Of a stretch of DNA of 64,000 nt, positions 17,967 to 24,014 are shown one piece after another (the stretch's first letter is position 1; each line of letters opens with the position of its first letter). Made by a program: the position numbers and the translations under genes. The DNA is taken from assembly GCF_030161395.1 (NCBI RefSeq), contig NZ_BSST01000001.1, positions 248,001 to 312,000 on the forward strand, in the 5' to 3' direction. A model generated the notes under the pieces. The model was given only the letters and a program-made list of their open reading frames with translations. It made no database searches and was not told the DNA's origin. This stretch comes from Thalassotalea insulae (GTDB taxonomy: Bacteria; Pseudomonadota; Gammaproteobacteria; Enterobacterales; Alteromonadaceae).

Positions 17967-18992
17967 ATGACAGCAATATCTTCTATCACTGAATTACTTT
18001 CATTATCTAACAGCCAGTACCGAGTGTATGATCTTGGTCGTAAAATAGAAAAATTATCTAAAGAAGTATTTAATAAAATTGAACAGTGCCAATTGCCACA
18101 TCCTTCGCCTATTCAAGGGCATGCACACATAGCGATAGCATTCTGGCAAAAGCAATCTGTTCAGCCATATATCTGGTTTATCAAATTACCCCTCGATGAA
18201 CGCGGTTTACTCAATTTAGGGGCTCGAAACCATTTCATCGCTATTATCGTAGAAGCGCTGGGTGGGGACCTATCTGCCGATCCAACAGAAAAACAACAAC
18301 AATTATTACAGAGTAATCCTTATTTATTCACGCCATCGCAATATAAACTGGCAATGCTAAACAGCTTACTCAAAGCGGAATTAAAACAGCAAGCAAGCGA
18401 ACATTATCAAAAGTTTCGCTATTATCTCAAGCAGCAAAACTGGGCGAACTGGCAAGAAGTAGGTGTGCAAGGGATCACAGATTTTACCGCTCGATTAAAT
18501 GAAAATAAAAACACTGAGCTGTTAATAAATGCTCTTAACCATTTACCATTTGAAGTATTAAGTCCGCTATGTGGTGCACTAGAACATTGCTTGTTACCAT
18601 TACCTTTGGTGGAAAAAATTCTAAAAATGATCAATCAGATAGCACCTGAAGGGGCGGATAAACAGCAGATGTTGCTACGAAGTTTGGCCTCATCTTGTTC
18701 ACACCCTTTTGTCGATCAACATATCGCGTCGTTACTTGAACAAGAGACATTATCTGATAACCTCTTAATTACCCTCACAGGTCGTTGCTGGCAAGCGATT
18801 AACTCTAGTGAACGCGCCATGTTATTACTCGAGCATTTAGTTGCTCAGGATGAAGAATTATTTCCGGCAATATTCAAAGATTTAGTCGCCATCCCTAGTG
18901 TTCGCCCACTATTATTTCAATGTATGCGTGCACCAGAACGTAGCCAGGCGCTATCAAAAGCAATAGGCCAACTGTTTAATCCACAAAGTTAA
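17967..18992 (+). CDS. DUF3549 family protein
   Basis: A 341-residue cytosolic protein, apparently all-helical after a mixed N-terminal third. I recognise the DUF3549 pattern (start ITELLSLSNSQYRVYDLGRKIEKLS, then PYIWFIKLPLDERGLLNLGARNHFI). Its function is not known. Leucine-rich helical pairs over residues 190-330 resemble HEAT-like repeats. The next gene starts 7 bases after the stop, so the two form an operon, divergent from truC. Confidence 0.8.
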   Translation: MTAISSITELLSLSNSQYRVYDLGRKIEKLSKEVFNKIEQCQLPHPSPIQGHAHIAIAFWQKQSVQPYIWFIKLPLDERGLLNLGARNHFIAIIVEALGGDLSADPTEKQQQLLQSNPYLFTPSQYKLAMLNSLLKAELKQQASEHYQKFRYYLKQQNWANWQEVGVQGITDFTARLNENKNTELLINALNHLPFEVLSPLCGALEHCLLPLPLVEKILKMINQIAPEGADKQQMLLRSLASSCSHPFVDQHIASLLEQETLSDNLLITLTGRCWQAINSSERAMLLLEHLVAQDEELFPAIFKDLVAIPSVRPLLFQCMRAPERSQALSKAIGQLFNPQS

Positions 18993-18998
18993 TTAATT

Positions 18999-19298
18999 AT
19001 GGAAAATATTTATTTGTTACTGCTGGTTTGCCTGATCTTCTGGTATTTTATTTTTCTGCGTAAAGTAGCGGAGTTTGCTCGTCATCATATTCGCCAATAT
19101 TGCCAACAAGAAAAGTTACAGTATTTAGCGATTGCTCGGGTATCAAGTCGATTACGTTTTAATAAACGTATGGGACTGCACTGGTTGAGTATTTTTGAGT
19201 TTGAATTTAGTGGCGATGGTGAATCCAAATATACCGGAAGAGCTATGTTGCAAAATTACAAACTAGCTGACATTGATATACCTGCATATCGTATTTGA
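18999..19298 (+). CDS. DUF3301 family membrane-anchored protein
   Basis: A 99-residue protein with one N-terminal membrane segment (YLLLLVCLIFWYFIFL) followed by a soluble basic region (RHHIRQYCQQEKLQYL) and a strand-rich tail. The pattern matches DUF3301, a small family of unknown function usually encoded directly after DUF3549. Likely an inner-membrane partner of the preceding protein. Confidence 0.8.
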   Translation: MENIYLLLLVCLIFWYFIFLRKVAEFARHHIRQYCQQEKLQYLAIARVSSRLRFNKRMGLHWLSIFEFEFSGDGESKYTGRAMLQNYKLADIDIPAYRI

Positions 19299-19312
19299 AA
19301 TAAATAGGAAGT

Positions 19313-19344
19313 AAAAGAAAAGCGACCGTTGTCGCTTTTCTTTT
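19313..19344. terminator. Bidirectional intrinsic terminator
   Basis: A perfect 14-bp inverted repeat (AAAAGAAAAGCGAC / GTCGCTTTTCTTTT) with a 4-base loop. It ends both the DUF3549-DUF3301 operon and the minus-strand GGA-rich RNA. Confidence 0.88.
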
Positions 19345-19634
19345 GTGTTCGGTACTAATCTCTATGTACCTAACTTCTGCTCAGTTTCTTCCTGACGTTA
19401 ATTCCATCTAACCGAGTTCATTCATCCTAAATCTAAATACTTGCATCCATTAAATAACATCCTGTCATTTTCTTCCTTAAAGAACATCTTGTTCTTAAGT
19501 ATTTAGCTAACATCCTATGTTAATTATCCTTGATCCTTCCCCCTGCTGAGCAATGCGGCAATAAAAACTTCCATGCTAATATGCTCACTTGGTTTTCCCT
19601 TTCCTTTTTCTATCCTTACAATGTCGTCCTGACA
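19313..19634 (-). ncRNA. csrB: CsrB/RsmZ-type CsrA-sequestering RNA (copy 1)
   Basis: A minus-strand transcript of about 320 nt is proposed. Between 19390 and 19633 the RNA strand carries 15 GGA motifs, mostly as AGGA, AGGAT or GGATG, several displayed in hairpin loops: TGTCAGGACGACA at the 5' end and AACATAGGATGTT inside. Such repeated GGA loops are the binding sites of the translational regulator CsrA/RsmA; CsrB-family RNAs titrate it. The 3' end is the strong hairpin at 19313-19344. A -10-like TAAACT lies 7 bases before the 5' GTCAGG. No long reading frame on this strand explains the motif density. The 5' end is inferred, not measured. Confidence 0.8.
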
Positions 19635-19640
19635 TCATTA

Positions 19641-19646
19641 AGTTTA
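19641..19646 (-). promoter_or_regulatory. Putative -10 box of csrB-like copy 1
   Basis: TAAACT on the minus strand, 7 bases upstream of GTCAGG. The second RNA has TAATAT at exactly the same distance from its own GTCAGG. No good -35 box, as expected for an activator-dependent promoter. Confidence 0.5.
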
Positions 19647-19804
19647 ACTGAGCGAATGATCTTCACTAGTAATAAATTAACTAAAATTAGCACTTGCAGA
19701 GAACGCCCTAAAACCAAAAACAAATAAAATCAATATTTATTAATAGGTTACACTTTATCATTTCAATTTTAACCTACATGAAACTAACATTTTTCTGACA
19801 AAAC

Positions 19805-19822
19805 TTGGGGCAATGTCTTACA
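19805..19822. promoter_or_regulatory. Possible GacA/UvrY binding site (one good half)
   Basis: The known GacA/UvrY box is TGTAAG-N6-CTTACA. Here the right half CTTACA is perfect and the left half is poor. The core TGTCTTACA is shared with the better box of copy 2, and its centre lies about 180 bp upstream of the predicted RNA start, the same distance as in copy 2. Confidence 0.45.
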
Positions 19823-19972
19823 AGTTTCATGACCTATTAACTGCAAGAGATTTTTACCAAAGAAAGCTAATTTTCTTCCTGACATTTACGGTTAACAAGG
19901 TATACTCTGATGTAAATTCACTTCAGTCTTTTTATTAAGGCTGTACCTTATTTATCAGCTATTGGAGTCGCA

Positions 19973-21070
19973 GTGCCTTTTGTTCAATCACTCGTTTGTT
20001 GGCTTGGTGCCGATAATCGCCAAAGATTTTCACTTATTATCGCCGCATGCCATTTATTTTTTATTTTCTCAACCTTGCTGTTCCCTACTTCAATTTTTGT
20101 ACAAGCAATAGCACTTTTACTGTCATTAATTGCCATTATATGTAGCACTAAAAGGCGATTAAATGACAGTAGACTCACTGAACAATGGTTACTTATCCCA
20201 GGTAGTGTATTTTTATTAACAGGCGTATTAATCATGGCCATTGATGGTGCTACCGTTTACTGGTTAGCCACCTTTCCGTTGGCCACAGCAGCAATACTGC
20301 TCACCTATCCGAGCCAGCATTCGCACAAATACACATATGGTTATGCTGGTCCGGTAGATTTAACCCAACAATCAACAACGAGACGTCAACGTATTGAGCC
20401 TCAGCTCAGAACGCAGTTATCTAATATTGACGCTACGACTGTATTTGAACAAACAGAAAGGCATAACAGAGAGTTTTCCTCCGCTAAAAGTTTTACTCAT
20501 AAAAGCAATAGCACCGACATTGGTGTGCGTATACGTCAACAATTACTCAATAATAAAAATGCTCGGATAACCTTAATAACGTTAGCATTAATCGTCATTA
20601 TTGCGATGTTAACCACCTACCTAATGACAGGGACTACAAACACAACAAACGAGTCAGCACTTAGCAACGAAACATTAAAGCCAAACGAGCAACAAATAAA
20701 TTTACGTCAACATGCCCTTACAATGCCTGACAACTTCACTCTGTATGTTAGCCCGTATAACGGGCTCATTATTAATTGGCAGGCGGATAGCACTACAAAG
20801 CAAAGCATATGGAATATACGCCAAGCTCAAGGCGACATAAGCTGTCAGCATATAACCTTTAATAACGATAATAAAATTAGAAGCAATTTAGTGACTATCG
20901 AAAACAGTGAGAATTATTTTGCTGAATTTTCTCCACTGGATACCAAAGATTTAATCAAAAATTTAGCCGCTCGTGGCAGTTTTACGCTTTGTGGTTATTC
21001 ATTTTCATTAAAAGGTAGCCAGGCAGTATTAGGAAAACATTCATATTATGGGGAATTGCTCACTAACTAA
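19973..21070 (+). CDS. Polytopic membrane protein of unknown function
   Basis: A 365-residue protein starting with GTG, preceded by GGAG 6 bases upstream. Four hydrophobic segments lie in the first 115 residues (about 20-37, 42-58, 72-90 and 95-110), with a STKRRLNDSRLTEQW stretch between the second and third that is reminiscent of DUF805 proteins (RRLxD). A polar loop of about 80 residues follows, then a fifth membrane segment (ITLITLALIVIIAMLTTYLM, near 196-216) and a C-terminal domain of about 150 residues, probably periplasmic, with two cysteines (GDISCQHI and FTLCGYSF) that could form a disulfide. It is bracketed by the two CsrB-like RNA genes. Function unknown. Confidence 0.7.
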   Translation: MPFVQSLVCWLGADNRQRFSLIIAACHLFFIFSTLLFPTSIFVQAIALLLSLIAIICSTKRRLNDSRLTEQWLLIPGSVFLLTGVLIMAIDGATVYWLATFPLATAAILLTYPSQHSHKYTYGYAGPVDLTQQSTTRRQRIEPQLRTQLSNIDATTVFEQTERHNREFSSAKSFTHKSNSTDIGVRIRQQLLNNKNARITLITLALIVIIAMLTTYLMTGTTNTTNESALSNETLKPNEQQINLRQHALTMPDNFTLYVSPYNGLIINWQADSTTKQSIWNIRQAQGDISCQHITFNNDNKIRSNLVTIENSENYFAEFSPLDTKDLIKNLAARGSFTLCGYSFSLKGSQAVLGKHSYYGELLTN

Positions 21071-21242
21071 CACATCGGGGATTTGTCGGTAGGTGTTTTA
21101 AATATATTATAACATCGCTCAATAGTTAACCATTGCTCGTAGCACTAGTTATTATCCCTGAAAAATCTAAAGTAGCTAGTATCGATGCAGGCAAGCTTCA
21201 AGTAACATGACACAACAAGTAAATATTTAGCTAAATCAGAAT

Positions 21243-21270
21243 AAAAAAATGCGGCTACTAAGAGCCGCAT
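21243..21270 (-). terminator. Intrinsic terminator of csrB-like copy 2
   Basis: On the minus strand ATGCGGCT pairs with AGCCGCAT (perfect 8 bp, 6-base loop), followed by seven T. Confidence 0.88.
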
Positions 21271-21569
21271 TTCTATAACTAGCTTAATGCTTCCTGCATT
21301 ATTTAGTGTCCCGTTTCATCCGTAAAAGACCATCCTTAGTCACTTCCTACTATTACTTCCTGTCTTGTCCTTTAACATCCTTATCAATAACCCGTCCTGA
21401 GTTACATCATTTTCCCTATACACGTTATCCTAACGTAATCTTCCTTGACACGAACATCCTTATAACATCCTCTGGGCCTCTACCCATGATTCGTTCCGTG
21501 AACCTCCGAACGCTTTCCATAACAAACTTACCTAAGTTTCAAGCCATCCTGACCTGTGTCTTCCTGACA
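21243..21569 (-). ncRNA. csrB: CsrB/RsmZ-type CsrA-sequestering RNA (copy 2)
   Basis: A minus-strand transcript of about 327 nt with 19 GGA motifs between 21292 and 21567, mostly AGGA, GGATG or AGGAAG. Loop presentations include the 5' hairpin TGTCAGGAAGACA, ACGTTAGGATAACGT and TGCAGGAAGCA. The RNA ends in a GC-rich hairpin with seven U. The layout (5' GTCAGG hairpin, spaced GGA loops, 3' terminator) is that of E. coli CsrB/CsrC and Pseudomonas RsmZ. A -10 box TAATAT, and a near-perfect GacA box about 177 bp upstream, support regulation by the GacS/GacA (BarA/UvrY) system. It differs enough from copy 1 to be an old paralogue, not a recent duplicate. Confidence 0.85.
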
Positions 21570-21575
21570 ATGTAA

Positions 21576-21581
21576 ATATTA
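21576..21581 (-). promoter_or_regulatory. Putative -10 box of csrB-like copy 2
   Basis: TAATAT on the minus strand, 7 bases before the GTCAGG where the RNA is proposed to begin. No recognisable -35 box. Confidence 0.6.
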
Positions 21582-21719
21582 CGCGATAATAAACTTTTCC
21601 CCAGTATTAAAAATTATTCTCTTAAAATAAAAAAAGTACCACATCAAGAAAAATAAAATTTAGTCCATATAAAACAATAAGATAAAAAACAAACACTAGA
21701 TAAAGTAGCAGACAATTAA

Positions 21720-21902
21720 CATCATATCTCACAGCAATGTAAGACATATCTCACAAGTAAACAGGGTATTAATCCATTTACGGAGAAAGTTTCCGTGTGG
21801 CATTGGTCGAGCGTTAACGGTTTCACTGAAGGAGCTCCTTTGTTAGATACAATAGTCGCTCCAGGTATTAACGGTTCGTTGCAATTAAAGTACGCGTTTT
21901 AA
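21720..21902 (+). pseudogene. Possible 3' remnant of an outer-membrane protein gene
   Basis: A reading frame without a start runs from 21720 to a TAA at 21900-21902. The part from about 21768 has coding character and ends in LQLKYAF, an aromatic-ended alternating strand like the beta-signal of outer-membrane beta-barrels. A terminator-like hairpin follows at 21923. The 5' part, where the Csr promoter box lies, does not look coding. I take it as the 3' scrap of a gene whose front is lost; it could also be chance. Confidence 0.3.
21738..21755. promoter_or_regulatory. GacA/UvrY binding box upstream of csrB-like copy 2
   Basis: TGTAAGACATATCTCACA matches the published palindrome TGTAAG-N6-CTTACA with one mismatch. 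It is centred about 177 bp upstream of the predicted RNA start, the usual distance for csrB/rsmZ upstream activating sites. The right half (CATATCTCACA) is repeated directly 22 bp to the left. Confidence 0.7.
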
Positions 21903-21922
21903 TCACGTTCACTTACATAAAA

Positions 21923-21975
21923 GAAGCACAGTATCTATATACACTGAATTACACAGCTGTGCTTCATCCTTTTAT
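21923..21975 (+). terminator. Terminator-like hairpin
   Basis: GAAGCACAG pairs with CTGTGCTTC (perfect 9 bp) across a 25-base loop, followed by a T-rich stretch. It sits after the possible barrel-gene remnant. Confidence 0.45.
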
Positions 21976-22028
21976 TCTATATAGAAACTAATGATATTTT
22001 CTACAATCAAGGATACGATAACCTTTAA

Positions 22029-22247
22029 CGAGTCTTCATAATTACAGCATTATTAACTACAGCTTGCTGCGGACAAATCAAGACAAACCATTACTTGCTA
22101 CAATTATCGGCACTTGATAATCAAAACAGCCATTCCCCCCCTTTTAATGACAGTAACACGCTTGTTGCTAAAGAATATAAAGGAAAGTTATATTTATTAG
22201 ATACGACAGTTATGAAGATTCAAGCATATTGTTCTGCGCAACTAATT
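22029..22247 (+). pseudogene. Lipoprotein-like gene fragment cut by the insertion sequence
   Basis: An open frame beginning RVFIITALLTTACCGQ has the look of a lipoprotein signal with lipobox TTAC, and runs on with EYKGKLYLLDTTVMKIQAYC up to the edge of the IS. No ATG, GTG or TTG precedes the signal in frame; a stop lies just upstream, so the start is lost or mutated. An AAGGA string at about 22009 could be the old ribosome-binding site. The sequence right of the IS does not continue this frame cleanly, so extra damage or two different fragments are possible. Confidence 0.35.
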
Positions 22248-23149
22248 CAGGACACTTTTCTTAAGGAACTTTGTTCATACTCCACTGGCGATAGATCACC
22301 ATTAGCTGTATGAAGCCGTTCTAAGTTGTAATAGCGCATATATGCCGTTACATCATTTCTCATATGCTCACGAGTCGGTTGTGGTACTTTTAACAACCAA
22401 TCATGTTTTAAGCTGCCGAAGAATCTTTCTACAACAGCATTATCCCAACACGCACCAACATCGCCCATACTGGATCTGATACCATAATTTGTCAGTAAAT
22501 GACGATATCGCTTACTGGTATATTGTGAGCCTCTATCGCTGTGAAATACTAAGCCTTTTGGCGGCTGGCGTAAGTTATAAGCTTTCATCATCGCTTTACT
22601 CACCAAGTCAGTCGTCATCCGTTTATCAATGTGCCAGCCAACAATACGGCGTGAATATAAATCCATTACGATAGCTAGATACATCCAACCTTCGCCAGTT
22701 CTAAGATAGGTCACATCACCAGCCCACACTTGATTTGGAGCCACAGGGTTAAAGTTCTGGTTCAACAAATTATCAGCAACAGCATCACTGTGCTTACGCT
22801 TAGTTGTTACCTTGTAGGCCACTCGTTGAGTAACCACTAAGCCAAGTGTTGCCATTAACTTTTGAACGCCATAATCACTGACATTAAAGCCCTCTCTGCG
22901 TAATTTCTTTCTAAGCTCACGATAACCCAAGCTATTTCTACTTTTCTCGAAGAAGTACTTTGCCTTTCGATATAAGTTCAGTTGCTCTGCTGTGATGATT
23001 TTAGCTGGCCGTTTGAGCCAAGCGTAATACGCAGAGCGGTTGATATTCATAATCTGGCAGAGTTTAACTACTGGAAATGCAGAAGATAGCTGCTTTATCG
23101 TTTTGTACGTTACTTGGTTTCCTTTAGCAGGAGGGCGCTGGCCTTTTTT
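22247..23149 (-). CDS. IS3-family transposase OrfB (catalytic part, made by -1 frameshift)
   Basis: The rve-type integrase half of an IS3-family transposase, which cuts and joins the element's ends. Triad of acidic residues: Asp in WAGDVTYL, Asp in FHSDRGSQY, Glu in NAVVERFFGSLK, 35 residues apart as in DDE(35) enzymes; an HTH_21-like region (NINRSAYYAWLKRP, SLGYRELRKKL) lies N-terminal. An internal ATG at 23050 would give 267 residues, but the frame stays open back to the A6G heptamer at 23143-23149, so the normal product is the OrfAB fusion. The stop codon overlaps the terminal repeat of the element, as is common in IS3 elements. Intact. Confidence 0.92.
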   Translation of the reverse strand, partial: KKGQRPPAKGNQVTYKTIKQLSSAFPVVKLCQIMNINRSAYYAWLKRPAKIITAEQLNLYRKAKYFFEKSRNSLGYRELRKKLRREGFNVSDYGVQKLMATLGLVVTQRVAYKVTTKRKHSDAVADNLLNQNFNPVAPNQVWAGDVTYLRTGEGWMYLAIVMDLYSRRIVGWHIDKRMTTDLVSKAMMKAYNLRQPPKGLVFHSDRGSQYTSKRYRHLLTNYGIRSSMGDVGACWDNAVVERFFGSLKHDWLLKVPQPTREHMRNDVTAYMRYYNLERLHTANGDLSPVEYEQSSLRKVS

Positions 23150-23397
23150 AATATCTCTTTTTCCATCCTTAGCTCTTTATTTTCCTTGCGTAACCTCAGC
23201 AGTTCAGCCCGCTCATCGGCATTTAAACTAGCACCTGATTGCTCTGCTTCAAGCTTGGCTTTCCAGTTATAAAGTAATTTATCCGTGATACCCAAAGATG
23301 CTGCGGCCTTCGGTACGCTGTAGCCTTGTTCGGTTACTAATGCGACGGCTTCTTGTTTAAATTCAGCCGTGTAACTTCTGTTTATTCGTTTTGTCAT
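23110..23397 (-). CDS. IS3-family transposase OrfA (DNA-binding part)
   Basis: A 95-residue protein with a helix-turn-helix (YTAEFKQEAVALVTEQGYS, then PKAAASLGITDKLLYNWKAK) and a C-terminal leucine-zipper-like coiled coil (ADERAELLRLRKENKELRMEKEILKKA) used for multimerisation. Near its end the message has AAAAAAG (23143-23149 on the minus strand), the standard slippery site for -1 frameshifting into OrfB. Confidence 0.92.
   Translation of the reverse strand: MTKRINRSYTAEFKQEAVALVTEQGYSVPKAAASLGITDKLLYNWKAKLEAEQSGASLNADERAELLRLRKENKELRMEKEILKKASALLLKETK
23143..23149 (-). other. Programmed -1 frameshift heptamer (A6G)
   Basis: AAAAAAG at the end of OrfA; shifting by -1 here enters the OrfB frame (continuing KKGQRPPAKGNQ...), which stays open to the OrfB ATG and beyond. 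Confidence 0.8.
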
Positions 23398-23452
23398 TTA
23401 ACACCTCAATAATTGGATTATATTCCATTATTAAAGTGTCCTGTTTGATTAA

Positions 23453-23587
23453 AGCAGATCATATCTAGATATTGCTACAGACGCGATACAGTCGATTAGT
23501 TATAGCCCCAATATTTACTTTCAACAAAGGGTAAGTACACCATTTAAGAGCGACGAAATACGATTGGAGAAACTTCTAACTCCCTAA
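23453..23587 (+). pseudogene. Open-frame fragment right of the insertion sequence
   Basis: Just beyond the IS a frame of 44 codons begins after an in-frame TAA (23450-23452) and ends at TAA 23585-23587, reading like protein (SYLDIATDAIQSISYSPN, then STPFKSDEIRLEKLLTP). It might be the tail of the lipoprotein-like gene interrupted on the left, but the frames do not join across the IS without skipping the stop. An imperfect hairpin (AGACCAC / GTGGTCT, 23588-23645) follows and may be its old terminator. Low confidence. Confidence 0.25.
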
Positions 23588-23760
23588 AAAGACCACCACG
23601 ATCGTAAAACCAGTAATTGCTGCATAAAGAAGTGATGTGGTCTGCTTTAAATCGTGAATACCCTTATCAGTTATAAGGTTAAATAACTGATATATCTCAC
23701 CTATTACTAATAATTCTCTATGTACTAAAACAAAATAAAAGTAATGGTTTTGAGTTTTCT

Positions 23761-23774
23761 TTGACCTCGATCAA
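23761..23774. promoter_or_regulatory. FNR/DNR-type box upstream of nirS (distal)
   Basis: TTGACCTCGATCAA fits the FNR/DNR consensus TTGAT-N4-ATCAA with one mismatch. It lies 240 bp before the nirS start. Confidence 0.65.
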
Positions 23775-23809
23775 GTTTGCTCTTCTTTAAAAACAAACAA
23801 TTTTAAAAC

Positions 23810-23823
23810 TTGATCTGTATCAC
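23810..23823. promoter_or_regulatory. FNR/DNR-type box upstream of nirS (proximal)
   Basis: TTGATCTGTATCAC fits the FNR/DNR consensus with one mismatch. Two sites 49 bp apart (centre to centre) suggest cooperative activation of nirS by an FNR/DNR-type regulator. Confidence 0.65.
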
Positions 23824-24014
23824 CCACATTGCTTCAAAAATACCCGATAGTGTTACTCAAGTATTTAATGCACTAAAAATTAATCAGTTTGTATTTAAAG
23901 CTTCATCAATACGGTTAGCTACCGTATTGATAAATTTAAGGTTAGATCACTTGGTTTGACTATCGTTTGGCTAATTGTCTAATCAATAGCATGTGAAACA
24001 TCTGGAGAGAACCG

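Larger units (their letters stand above)
22248..23443 (-). mobile_element. Complete IS3-family insertion sequence (about 1.2 kb)
   Basis: Two overlapping transposase frames are bounded by inverted ends: CAGGACACTTT at 22248-22258 and AAAGTGTCCTG at 23433-23443 (11 of 11). Total about 1196 bp. No clear target-site duplication was found in the flanking bases (AATT left, TTTG right), so the insertion may be old or followed by a rearrangement. The element lies between the Csr RNA locus and the denitrification genes. Confidence 0.88.

Noticed and set aside
19530..19727. Plus-strand ORF of 65 codons
   Set aside because: It overlaps the first CsrB-like RNA on the opposite strand and has no protein-like features.
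21306..21575. Plus-strand ORF of 89 codons
   Set aside because: It is the complement of the second CsrB-like RNA; its odd Ser/Pro/Thr-rich content comes from the repeated GGA motifs on the other strand.
22095..22313. Plus-strand ORF of 72 codons as a real gene
   Set aside because: It starts at a TTG inside the lipoprotein-like fragment and its last 22 codons are IS sequence.
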